From: Rhizobium grahamii CCGE 502
Lineage (GTDB): Bacteria > Pseudomonadota > Alphaproteobacteria > Rhizobiales > Rhizobiaceae
DNA length: 34,460 nucleotides
Reading direction: 5' to 3'
Assembly (NCBI RefSeq): GCF_000298315.2
Contig: NZ_AEYE02000019.1
Coordinates: forward strand, 1-34,460
How positions within the stretch are numbered: position 1 is the stretch's first letter; each line of letters begins with the position of its first letter. Below the pieces are notes generated by a model. That model saw nothing but the letters and a program-made list of their open reading frames with translations, had not been told where the DNA came from and made no database searches. The translations under genes and the position numbers were made by a program. Below, piece after piece: positions 1 through 7,708 of this stretch.

Positions 1-9
1 ATCAAGCCC

Positions 10-243
10 ATGCATGTGGAGATCGATGGAATGGGTCGGTACCGGAAGGTGCAAACGGTCCAGGAACTCGCGGATATGCTGATGAGCGGAAGCTGGCATC
101 ATCACGGTGGCAAGTTTCATCGGGCGCTGTCGACATCGATCCGGGCTTTGGAGCTTCATAGCAATGCCCACACTGCGCGATCGGCGTTTGTGGATGCCGC
201 ACACGAGGCAGGCATGCGCATACTTCCAGACGATATGCCATGA
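10..243 (+). CDS. DUF982 domain protein
   Basis: This 77-residue protein has the layout of DUF982, a small domain of unknown function that is abundant and multicopy in Rhizobiales. A short beta-rich N-terminus is followed by a helical segment with the pattern A-x-x-L...W-x-x-x-x-G-x-x-x-x-x-A, then the C-terminal signature AR-x-AF-x-x-AA-x-EAG near residues 56-70. The ATG at 10 lies only nine bases from the window edge, so its ribosome site cannot be judged and a longer upstream form is possible. No function is known for the family. A second, broken DUF982 gene lies near 23.3-23.6 kb. Confidence 0.7.
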   Translation: MHVEIDGMGRYRKVQTVQELADMLMSGSWHHHGGKFHRALSTSIRALELHSNAHTARSAFVDAAHEAGMRILPDDMP

Positions 244-250
244 AGCGAGC

Positions 251-284
251 CAAAACAAAAAGAAACCCCGCTTTCTCGGCGGGG
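251..284 (-). terminator. Rho-independent terminator, minus strand
   Basis: A six-base-pair GC stem (266-271 with 279-284) is preceded on the plus strand by an A-rich tract. Read on the minus strand it is therefore a hairpin followed by a T-rich tail. No convincing minus-strand gene lies immediately upstream of it (285-1237), so what it terminates is unclear. Confidence 0.45.
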
Positions 285-1237
285 CTGGAAGAGGTCAAAA
301 GAGCGGCCACCTGTTGGTGACAATGGAAGACTAAAGACCAAGGATTTTATGGTCAAGCATTTCTTTAGCTCCTTCTGATGTAGTGCATCATGGCTTGGAA
401 TCCTCCGTCCAACCCTCTTCTTGCACCGAGAAGTCTTTGCGCTCGCGCGCCCCTCGATCAATTCGTTTCTATCGGTTTGGCATGTATTGAAAACATGCCA
501 TGCGTTTGCTTCGCGGAGCCGACCACCAGCGCTCCTTACGACCGCGAGCGCGAATTTATGACGAGGCGGCGCAGCAGGTTCTCGCGTCTGTGGCAAACGG
601 TTGAAGCCACTGCTGCCTGTGCTCTTGTCTGCGATGGAGCGGCATGGTCACCTTAAACTGGATGAGTATTCCAGCCCTTCTGTCGCAGATGAGTGCGGCG
701 ACCATTGACCGCCCGTTGAAAAGCATCCGCGAGATAGGGTAGGGCCGGCGTCAGCGTTTGAGCTTCCCCCCGACAGCTAGAGTGAAGCCCAAACTCAACC
801 GCGAGCTGCGTCGGCCAGACCCGCTCGTTCGCGCGACGGACGATCTGCGCACCAGGTTTGAGGAAGGGCCTTTGGGGGGGACAGCAATCTCGTGAGGCAT
901 AGACGGATCAGCCGGGAGCATCCATTGGAGGCAACGTGTCTCACCTTGACCTGATTGTCGTGCTGCAAGGCCCACTGGCTCGAGTGGAACCGTCGGACTG
1001 ATGCTTTAAATGGGGCAGGTCCTGAAGCCAAGGGACGTGCAAACCAGGTCAAAACCTGCCCCTCGGGCTCTGCAAACAGAGCCGCAGTCACCATTGGAGT
1101 TTGGTAACGCAAGGACAATAGGCCGACGATGCGGCGGGCAGGTAGCAGTTGTTTATGCCCTGCCGGCATCTGTCTTCTACCGTACGGAAAGTCTTCCTAT
1201 ATACACGGCATTTACCTTTCGATTCCAGTGTGCCGCC
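285..1237. other. No gene supported in this stretch
   Basis: Several open frames exist on both strands, but none shows a recognisable domain, a good ribosome site or a convincing protein-like composition. They look like chance frames in GC-rich DNA. I saw no repeat or RNA gene here. Confidence 0.5.
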
Positions 1238-1483
1238 ATGGACGGCAGAAGAGATCATCGAAAACGTACGTTTATAGGCGCGAAGATCCTGCTCAACGGC
1301 GGCGCCTCCGTTCTGGACTGCGTTGTCAAGGATTTATCTGAGGGAGGGGCGCGCCTGAGCGTTAATGGAGCAGTTGCTGTGCCTGCGGAGTTCGATTTGA
1401 AGTTATCAGATAGCCGATCTTTTCATTGCCGTGTGACATGGCGTCGGTTGGAGTCCCTCGGCGTGAGTTTTCAAGTCCCATGA
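1238..1483 (+). CDS. PilZ-domain protein (putative c-di-GMP binding)
   Basis: This 81-residue protein is essentially a single PilZ domain. The arginine-rich motif R-x-x-x-R is at the N-terminus (RRDHRKR) and the (D/N)-x-S-x-x-G motif appears as DLSEGG about 32 residues later. These two motifs form the c-di-GMP site in the family. The frame is open much further upstream, but conservation begins at this ATG, so I start here, although no strong Shine-Dalgarno sequence is visible. The stop overlaps the next start (ATGA), which implies translational coupling. Binding of c-di-GMP is inferred from the motifs. Single-domain PilZ proteins usually act on motility, polysaccharide or other outputs through partners. 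Confidence 0.8.
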   Translation: MDGRRDHRKRTFIGAKILLNGGASVLDCVVKDLSEGGARLSVNGAVAVPAEFDLKLSDSRSFHCRVTWRRLESLGVSFQVP

Positions 1484-1800
1484 TTGAACGTAGCGCCAAA
1501 GCAATGGGTTCCATCGATGGCTATCGGCACGGATGGACATCGCTCAAACTTCGGTGCCCAAGCCTTCGCGTCTGGGAGGGTCAACAGGATCAGGTTCGAG
1601 AATTGTGCGAGATCTACAGTGAAGTGACCATGCTGCACGACCTGATGTCCAAGGCCGGAGATGAAGAGGCCGTGGCAAAGTACGCGGAACTCCGTCTCTC
1701 ACTGGAAGAAGATGTCCATCATTATCTGGTCTTCTACAACGATATGGAAGGTGATGTTCCCCTAGCTACCATTGGTGCTTGGGTCTCTATCAATGAATGA
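1480..1800 (+). CDS. Hypothetical protein coupled to the PilZ gene
   Basis: This 106-residue protein is not recognised. Its ATG overlaps the PilZ stop codon in an ATGA arrangement, which decides the start and suggests coupled translation. The centre (about residues 35-85) is an acidic, amphipathic helical stretch (VRELCEIYSEVTMLHDLMSK and following), then a more hydrophobic C-terminus. No signal peptide or membrane helix is seen. It may work with the PilZ protein, but that is inferred only from position. Coding status rests on the coupling and on protein-like composition. Confidence 0.5.
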   Translation: MIERSAKAMGSIDGYRHGWTSLKLRCPSLRVWEGQQDQVRELCEIYSEVTMLHDLMSKAGDEEAVAKYAELRLSLEEDVHHYLVFYNDMEGDVPLATIGAWVSINE

Positions 1801-1940
1801 CACTGCCCGCTCATATTGGGCTAAGTCCCTCAAAACGACTCGGCAAAGCGCAGATTCGACCCAGCCTTGCCCAAGGATCTCTTGCCCCAATGCGGTGGTT
1901 AGCAACCCGCGCTCGACGCCGGCCTACAAAATTTCTGACG

Positions 1941-1965
1941 CGAACCTGAAGGGAGGATATTCGTC
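1941..1965 (+). promoter_or_regulatory. Weak EcfG-like promoter upstream of ligD
   Basis: The sequence CGAAC-N16-CGTC lies 48 bases before the ligase start. It differs by one base in each half from the EcfG/RpoE2 consensus GGAAC-N16/17-CGTT. Rhizobial NHEJ genes are known members of the general stress regulon in some species, which makes the site plausible, but two mismatches leave it weak. Confidence 0.25.
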
Positions 1966-2012
1966 CCATCTGCTTAATTGTCTTTTCACGGTTTGCCTGA
2001 TGTAATTACCTG

Positions 2013-3053
2013 ATGGCAAAGTCTCCGCGTCCCAAGCCCCTGCTTGCAGATGATAAGCCGCTTCGCAGCCGCGCTCGCAAGCCGCGAGATCCATCGCAAC
2101 CTAAGCTTCCCCTTGATCCAATGCCGGCCCGCGTTGAGCCGTGCCTGGCCCTTCTCAAGCCTCGTCTGCCCGTCGGTCCCGATTGGCTTTATGAGATCAA
2201 GTGGGACGGCTACCGCATCGCCGTTCATCTTAACAATGGCAATGTCCGGATCCTCACCCGTGGTGGCCACGACTGGACACACCGCTTTCCCGCAATCGAG
2301 GATGCCGCGAAGCGTCTGGGCGTCGGTTCTGCAATCATCGACGGTGAGGCCGTTGTGCTCGATGAGGAGGGGCGACCCAATTTCGGAATGCTCCAGCAGT
2401 CACTAGGGGGGCGAGGAGGCAAGCTGAACTCCGGCGCCTCGATTTTGCTCGCCTTCGATCTTCTCTACTTCGACGGCCACGATATCCGGGAGACGCCGCT
2501 CACGGGTCGCCGCTTCTTTCTCGAATCGCTCCTGAAGAACGAGCAGGGCGCCATCCGGCTTTCTGAAGAGGTGGAAGGGGATGGCCGATCTATCTTGAGC
2601 GCCGCGTGCGAGCATGGCCTCGAAGGTGTCATCGCAAAACGCAAGGACAGCCCCTATCGGTCGGGCCGCCTCGGGGATTGGCTGAAGATCAAATGCGTCC
2701 AGTCCGACAGCTTCATCGTCGTGGGCTATGAGCATTCGCTGTCGGCCCGGTCTGGGATCGGTAGTCTGTTGCTGGCAGCGCGCAAGGGCGCCGATTGGGT
2801 CTATGTCGGCTCGGTCGGGACAGGCTTCAGCGAACGGACCGCCGAACAACTCCGGAAAATGCTCGACACCATCAAGAGCAAGAAGCCTCCCGTCGCTTAT
2901 GCTGGCCAGCGGAAGAACATCGTATGGGTTCAGCCCACACTGATCGCAGAGATCGAGTATCGCGCCTGGACGAACGACGGAAAGTTGCGCCATGCTTCCT
3001 ATAAGGGGCTGCGAGAAATTCAGGATAATGCGGCGGTTTATGAAGTAGAGTAA
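2013..3053 (+). CDS. ligD: ATP-dependent DNA ligase, NHEJ type (LigD ligase domain only)
   Basis: This 346-residue protein has the ligase module of bacterial NHEJ ligases without the polymerase or phosphoesterase domains of full LigD. Motif I, EIKWDGYR, places the adenylated lysine at residue 63. Later nucleotidyltransferase motifs include IDGEAV, LLAFDLLYFDG, EGVIAKR and DWLKIKC. A C-terminal OB-fold (about 240-340) holds the usual W-x-x-P-x-L-x-A-E-I-E-Y motif near the end. It would seal double-strand breaks in the cytosol, normally with Ku. No ku gene is in the window, though rhizobia often carry several unlinked ku and ligD genes. The lysine-rich N-terminus (about 30 residues) looks disordered. 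The start is the first ATG after an in-frame stop. Confidence 0.92.
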   Translation: MAKSPRPKPLLADDKPLRSRARKPRDPSQPKLPLDPMPARVEPCLALLKPRLPVGPDWLYEIKWDGYRIAVHLNNGNVRILTRGGHDWTHRFPAIEDAAKRLGVGSAIIDGEAVVLDEEGRPNFGMLQQSLGGRGGKLNSGASILLAFDLLYFDGHDIRETPLTGRRFFLESLLKNEQGAIRLSEEVEGDGRSILSAACEHGLEGVIAKRKDSPYRSGRLGDWLKIKCVQSDSFIVVGYEHSLSARSGIGSLLLAARKGADWVYVGSVGTGFSERTAEQLRKMLDTIKSKKPPVAYAGQRKNIVWVQPTLIAEIEYRAWTNDGKLRHASYKGLREIQDNAAVYEVE

Positions 3054-3154
3054 GATCCTGCAGAGCTGGAAATGCCATTGTAAGCCTTACTGCGGAACTA
3101 TTAGCGGTCGCCGCGATTAGGTTCATAACGTTGCCAACAACAAGGAGAAGAACA

Positions 3155-3343
3155 ATGGCGAACGCTGGTCCAATCCAACCGATAGACGCAAGACCTGCAA
3201 CCAAAAACAAGCTGAACAAGCGATCCAAGCCCAACGCCTTGCGAAGCGCCCAGGTGCTACCTCCGCACAGGGTTGATCTGACGCTGCATCCGACCACTCA
3301 GGAGCAGATGATTATTCCGCCAAAGATCAATCGCCAGAAGTAG
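3155..3343 (+). CDS. Possible small basic protein
   Basis: A 62-residue basic, proline-rich open frame starts at an ATG with a well-placed ribosome site (AGGAGAAG, about four bases upstream). It has no recognised domain, membrane segment or signal. The opposite strand has an open frame with a hydrophobic segment that overlaps the ligase 3' end, but it lacks a comparable start. I favour the plus-strand reading because of the ribosome site; both may be non-coding. Confidence 0.35.
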   Translation: MANAGPIQPIDARPATKNKLNKRSKPNALRSAQVLPPHRVDLTLHPTTQEQMIIPPKINRQK

Positions 3344-3352
3344 TTGGTTAAG

Positions 3353-3381
3353 AAAAAGGCCGACCCCGCGAGGTGCCGGCC
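3353..3381 (-). terminator. Terminator of the FAD oxidoreductase gene
   Basis: On the minus strand a GGCCG/CGGCC stem (3358-3362 with 3377-3381) is followed by five T. It lies about 50 bases beyond the stop of the minus-strand oxidoreductase and faces the 3' side of the ligase region, so it may also insulate the two convergent units. Confidence 0.5.
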
Positions 3382-3433
3382 ATTCGCTGCGACCTCTCGG
3401 CGGGATCGCTGACATCCCCGATCTCCCCGCCAC

Positions 3434-4693
3434 TCAAGAAATGGGAAACAAATCCCAGTCAGCATCGCGACGTCCCAGGATTTCCCCGGAAATCAAATCC
3501 GCTGCGATCTGGCTGAAGGTAATCCCATTCCCGCCGAAACCCATGGTGACGAACACGTTATCCATCGTGGGCACACGTCCGATCATCGGCAGGCCATTGG
3601 GCGTTGTGCCGAAAGCCGCGGACCATTCAAAATCCGGTTTTCCGACCGAAATGCCGGTAATGTCATTCAGCTTTTCGACGAGCAATTTTGTTTTTCGGGC
3701 CCGCTTCGCCTCGTCCAGGTAGGCGCCTTCATCAGCTTCGTCCTCGCCTCCCACAATGACCCTGCCGTCAGACGTTGAGCGGAAATACAAATAGGGATCG
3801 GCTCCTTCCCAAACGAGGTAGCGGTTGATCCACTCAGGCCGTTCAAGGTGTGGACGGCTGGCCAACGCCCACGTGGAAATGACCTTCTGGCTCTTCGAGG
3901 CGAGCGCCTCGAGAAATTCGTATCCCGTGCAGAACACCACATGGTGCGCATCAATGATGTCTCCCCCTGCGGTCGAGACCGCGACCTTATCGCCAATGCT
4001 GCGAACGTCGCGTATTTCGACGCCCGCAACAACCTCGGTTCCGTGTTCTCGTGCATGTCGCAGGATCCCGGCAGTCAGCTGCGCCGGGTTTGCTGAGGCC
4101 GAGATGTCACTTTCGAGCGCGGCTGGTCGGTCAATCTGGTGACGATAGTAAAGCTCTCGGCCGCCGAGATATTCCACTCCGATTGCTGCCGCCTTTCGCG
4201 CTTCGGATTCGGCACGCAACGCTCTCGAGCCATACGCCTCCCCCGCCAGGAACAATGTCCGCTTTCGCTCGAAGGAGCACCCCAGCTTCAAATCATTGGT
4301 AAGTTGAACCAATTCCTGCACTGCCCCGGCGGAGCGTTGCCAAACGCGCTGAGCCTTCTTCACCCCGATCGTCTTCGTCAGAACGTGCAGGGGAACGTCG
4401 ATCTCGTGCTGGATCATCGCAGTGCTTGCCAGGCTGCTGCCCCTCACTGGCTGCCGCCGATCAATGACAAGGACGCTCATCCCTTGCCCCACAAAAGCAT
4501 GAGCCATCAGCGCGCCGCTTATACCCGCTCCGACAATGACCACGTCGAACGAAGTTCGAGAAGCGGATTTCCTCGTGAGGATCGAAATCCGTGGTGTTTC
4601 GAGCCACAAAGGCTGATCGCGGTGCAAAGCCTTCTTTCGGGTAATGGGGGCTTTGTTCAAAATCCGGTTTGCCATTTCATAATCAGAGCCCAT
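3434..4693 (-). CDS. FAD-dependent oxidoreductase, DAO family
   Basis: This is a soluble flavoenzyme of the D-amino-acid oxidase/glycine oxidase fold. The dinucleotide-binding motif VIVGAGISGA starts about 50 residues in, a second FAD contact region follows, and the C-terminus has the typical GFGGNGITFSQIAADL motif. Family members oxidise amine or amino-acid substrates; here the substrate is unknown. I chose the ATG at 4693. The frame stays open to a TTG at 4756, and another ATG lies at 4675; none has a strong ribosome site. Homologues usually carry the short leader with the Q-P-L-W-L-E-T-P motif kept here. It stands alone, about 90 bases downstream of the small gene on the same strand. Confidence 0.85.
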   Translation of the reverse strand: MGSDYEMANRILNKAPITRKKALHRDQPLWLETPRISILTRKSASRTSFDVVIVGAGISGALMAHAFVGQGMSVLVIDRRQPVRGSSLASTAMIQHEIDVPLHVLTKTIGVKKAQRVWQRSAGAVQELVQLTNDLKLGCSFERKRTLFLAGEAYGSRALRAESEARKAAAIGVEYLGGRELYYRHQIDRPAALESDISASANPAQLTAGILRHAREHGTEVVAGVEIRDVRSIGDKVAVSTAGGDIIDAHHVVFCTGYEFLEALASKSQKVISTWALASRPHLERPEWINRYLVWEGADPYLYFRSTSDGRVIVGGEDEADEGAYLDEAKRARKTKLLVEKLNDITGISVGKPDFEWSAAFGTTPNGLPMIGRVPTMDNVFVTMGFGGNGITFSQIAADLISGEILGRRDADWDLFPIS

Positions 4694-4785
4694 CGCCCAC
4701 GCGTTTCTGGAGATAGAGTTCGAGCCCAGGGAAAGGGCATGACATTGCAATGGCAAACTAGAGTAGATGCCTGGGCTAGCACAAC

Positions 4786-5040
4786 CTACGACACTTCAGA
4801 AAAATGCCTCGCGCGATGGACGCGAATCCTTTCGCTAGCCACCAAACGCCGTTTCAAAGCCCAACCCTTTTCTGTGAGGCGGCATCGGGCTTCGTCGGGG
4901 TTAGCGTCAAATTCGATCAGTTGAAGTTCCCGAGCATGCCGCGCGGTCTTTGCCCCTACATCCCTCGGGGCTGCGCGCCAAGATCGGGGTCCGAGATTGA
5001 GGATCAAAATCCTGAGGCCTGTCGTCATAGATCTCGGCAT
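4786..5040 (-). CDS. Small protein, possibly winged-helix
   Basis: This 84-residue protein starts at an ATG with an excellent ribosome site (GGAGG, five bases away on the minus strand). The segment ARELQLIEFDANPDEARCRL followed by TEKGWALKRR resembles the recognition helix and wing end of small winged-helix regulators, where L-T-x-K-G is common. It is too short and divergent to assign firmly. It precedes the oxidoreductase gene on the same strand and could be its regulator or simply co-transcribed, which is inference from position. Confidence 0.5.
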   Translation of the reverse strand: MPRSMTTGLRILILNLGPRSWRAAPRDVGAKTARHARELQLIEFDANPDEARCRLTEKGWALKRRLVASERIRVHRARHFSEVS

Positions 5041-5551
5041 GAAAACCTCCGAACTGCGATAGCCTGGAGAACGACGATGGCTGTTTATGCCTTGCCGCAC
5101 CAGCGCGTATTGCCAATGGACCACGTCTCGATGCCGCTTGAGACCGAAACCGCATTCCAGAAGCCCTAAATCAAGAGGGCCTCAACGCACTGAGCGCGAG
5201 GCCCCTGGGATCACGGCCAACCCCACCCGGGATCCCGACCACGGCTAGTTGTGGCTTTCGAAGAATATGCAATGCTGGGCCGTCCAGCATCGGTCTTTGG
5301 TCGCGTGATCTCCGGGACGTTCGTCTATCTCTCGAGTGACCGGCTCCCCTGGCGATGGGTCGAGCGCCAATCAATAATGCAATGGGGTATGGCGGTCGGT
5401 GCGCGGAATTGCCCTACCGCTCCATTTCTCATTCGGTCCGCAAAGCGCTCTTCCTTACCCGCAGCCGCCCCGGGCCTGGCCTGATAGGGAGAGCGAAGGC
5501 GTCTTCCGATGCTCGTTGACGAACCGCCGTCAACAACCCATTTTAGGCCTC
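5041..5551. other. Gap between divergent genes, nothing recognised
   Basis: Open frames exist but none has a domain or a good start. The stretch must contain the promoters of the divergent genes at 5040 (minus) and 5552 (plus). No EcfG-type site was found in it. Confidence 0.4.
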
Positions 5552-6181
5552 ATGCCGAAACACGAAACGAACGACGTCGAGCTACTCAAAACATGGGTGC
5601 TGTCACCAGCGGCGACGTTGGGCTCGTCTGTCCGTGCCAAAGGCATCCTACTGGAAATACGGGCGCGGCTTCCGTTTGTGATAAAGAAATCGCTCGACAT
5701 TGATGCTGGCGAACTCACGCTAGCGATGCCTGCCAGTGCGAAGACCGACTTCCAGACCGCATCGGCTCTCGTCGCCAAAGCGCTGGAGGGCATCGAGAGC
5801 CTGCCGGTGATCCCCCGCGAGATTGAGGACATTTTGACCATCAAGACGAGCGAACGGCATCGCTGGCTGGCGGACGGCCGTCTGCCGAGTGCCGGAACGC
5901 GTACCGTGAAACTGCGCGGGCGCGCCAGGAAGATCACATTCCACGTCTTCGATCCCAGATTGGTTGAAGACATTCTTGACCGGGGCGTCGTCGACGAATG
6001 GCGCGAGGAGGACGCTTCGGCTGCCGCGGAAAACAGGCGGCGGGCTGCCTACAAGGCGAAACTGACGCGGTCCCTGAAGAAGGGCAAGACCGCCAAGGCG
6101 CAAACCGGCGCAAGATCCGACGACACTCACACGGAACTCGCTGGCTGGGAGGAGTTCAAGCGCGACGGTCTTCTTCGCTGA
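5552..6181 (+). CDS. Conserved rhizobial hypothetical protein
   Basis: This 209-residue cytosolic protein has no signal peptide or membrane helix. Its middle part, with ERHRWLADGRLPSAGTRTVK and then ITFHVFDPRLVEDILDRG, reads as a conserved domain that I recall from rhizobial hypotheticals but cannot name. The C-terminus is lysine- and alanine-rich. The frame is open about 150 bases further upstream. I start at the ATG where protein-like sequence begins; the ribosome site is weak. Function unknown. Confidence 0.65.
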   Translation: MPKHETNDVELLKTWVLSPAATLGSSVRAKGILLEIRARLPFVIKKSLDIDAGELTLAMPASAKTDFQTASALVAKALEGIESLPVIPREIEDILTIKTSERHRWLADGRLPSAGTRTVKLRGRARKITFHVFDPRLVEDILDRGVVDEWREEDASAAAENRRRAAYKAKLTRSLKKGKTAKAQTGARSDDTHTELAGWEEFKRDGLLR

Positions 6182-6456
6182 AAGCCAGCAATGCCATTTG
6201 AATTCGTCGGGTGGCGCTGGGAGATGGCAATGCTTCCATCGATCTGCTCCACAGTTTGAAAAAGTAGCTCCTCCTCATCGGCCAGCCCCAATATCTCATC
6301 ATTCCCGAGATGCCGCAAAAGTCCCCGTGTCAAGGTTGATCCGGTTTCGATGTATGTCCGGATGGCTAACTCACTGGTCTGTGGCCGAGGACGACGACCC
6401 GCCGAACGGGATTTGAGGAAGGCGCGGAACCGATGCAATTCAAAAGTCGTCTGCAC
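6127..6456 (-). CDS. Possible hypothetical protein
   Basis: A 109-residue frame starts at GTG, just after an in-frame stop. Its first 85 residues look like a folded, mostly helical protein (RTYIETGSTLTRGLLRHLGN and an acidic stretch after it), while the last 20 overlap the convergent gene and look like read-through. No domain is recognised and no clear ribosome site is seen. It could be a degraded gene. Confidence 0.4.
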   Translation of the reverse strand: MQTTFELHRFRAFLKSRSAGRRPRPQTSELAIRTYIETGSTLTRGLLRHLGNDEILGLADEEELLFQTVEQIDGSIAISQRHPTNSNGIAGFQRRRPSRLNSSQPASSV

Positions 6457-6619
6457 CCGGATGAATCCGATCCTGTGAATAGCGGTTCAGTCCTTGGCAA
6501 CGGGAACCTGCGGGCTTACGTGGGCGCTTCACTTTTTTGTGGCTGTAAAGCTTGTCTCTTCGGTTTCGATCAAGTAGCTACGCCACCGCCCGGCACCTTG
6601 CCGGGAATCGGGAGACGAG

Positions 6620-6886
6620 ATGGCGCGACGACGACCGAAGCCTGATAGTGAGGGCGGGCCCACCCTCAGAAGCGTGAGGGCAGCTGTCATCGAAGTGGAG
6701 TGCATGCTCTGCGACCGTCGCGATCGACTTGAACGTAAGGCGCTCGTCGCCCAGTTCGGCGTGCATGCGAGCTTCGCAAGATTGAGACGTCGGTTCGCAG
6801 TGGGATGCGAGCTGATGTGCCATCCCGACGGCGACAAGTGCGGGACGCGCTTTCCATGTCTGGGCCAGGCGGCTAATCAGGAATAG
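6620..6886 (+). CDS. Cys-rich conserved hypothetical protein
   Basis: An 88-residue protein with a C-x-x-C pair (ECMLCDRRDRLERKALVAQF) and three later cysteines in the C-terminal segment (GCELMCHPDGDKCGTRF), a likely metal-binding pattern. It resembles a small rhizobial family of unknown role. A short arginine-rich N-terminus could contact nucleic acid. Its 3' end overlaps the convergent acetyltransferase by 14 bases. Confidence 0.65.
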   Translation: MARRRPKPDSEGGPTLRSVRAAVIEVECMLCDRRDRLERKALVAQFGVHASFARLRRRFAVGCELMCHPDGDKCGTRFPCLGQAANQE

Positions 6887-7397
6887 CGACAGAAGCGGGC
6901 TTCAGATCGGTCGCGCTCTCGAACTTCAACCGCATTTCGCTCGCAGGCTCGAAACCCAGTCCTGCGTACAGAGGCCTGCCCGCATTGGAGGCGTGCAGCA
7001 CGACAGCGGTGCACTCGCAGCGTTCGAGATGTTTGATGGCCATTGCCAAAAGTTTGCGGGCAACGCCCTTCCCACGACAGGCCGGATCTGTGAAGACGCT
7101 CCAGATGTAGCCCTCCTTGGAGTGCTCGGGTCTCAGCACGACCGGGTAGGTTTTCGAATTCAGCCTGCAGGAAACCGATCCGATCGGCGTTATGTCGTCG
7201 AAAGTGCGATGAAACTCGCGAGCTCGAACTGCTCGCGACCTGTCTGCAGGAAGTCGAGGACGATAGCTCGTGGGTTGGGACGAAGGTTCTCTCGCGGAGT
7301 GCCATAGCTCTCCCAAATGGCAAGGTAGTGCGCAACGATTATGTCGTCCTGCTCCGGGACTGCGCGCACAAAATTCAATGGATCCACCTGCGGCCAT
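6873..7397 (-). pseudogene. GNAT N-acetyltransferase with two compensating frameshifts
   Basis: The protein belongs to the GCN5-related acetyltransferases, which transfer acetyl from acetyl-CoA to an amine. The C-terminal half is intact: GYIWSVFTDPACRGKGVARK is the acetyl-CoA pyrophosphate-binding loop (R/Q-x-x-G-x-G/A), followed by LYAGLGFEPASEMRLKF. The N-terminal half, recognisable as HYLAIWESYGTPRENLRP and ELASFIAL, sits in another frame. A strong ribosome site (AGGAGA) precedes the ATG at 7397. An extra base just after the start (about 7389-7393) and a missing base near 7200 put about 63 residues out of frame and then restore it. The gene product as written is probably inactive unless these are sequencing errors. 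Confidence 0.75.
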
Positions 7398-7708
7398 CGT
7401 GATGTCTCCTTCCACAGAGAGGAACCCTGGAAGGCGGGGCGTAGTTCCGTCGCTACGGCTTCTCGCGGTTTTTGCCATCTTGTCAACTCGCTTCCTTGAG
7501 GCATGCGACTGACCATGCAACCTGAATGTTATCCTGCATTGTCGTGGCGGTCGAAAACCGCGTCCGCCTGTTTAAGCGTGGGAAGATGACATCCGGATGA
7601 TTGATTGGAGACTCCGTGGCAAGGCTGAGTAACAAGACCACAACCTGCTTCCAACCTCGAGGCCGCCCATACCCGGAGTCGTGGCCGCTCCGACGCCTTT
7701 GAGCCGAG

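Noticed and set aside
2872-3297. Minus-strand frame with a hydrophobic segment overlapping the ligase 3' end
   Set aside because: Over 180 bases overlap the conserved ligase end, it has no ribosome site, and the hydrophobic stretch is the mirror of a basic, polar plus-strand sequence.
6427-6453. GGAAC-N17-CGTC, an EcfG-like site on the plus strand
   Set aside because: It lies about 170 bases before the next start, has a -10 mismatch and overlaps a possible minus-strand gene.
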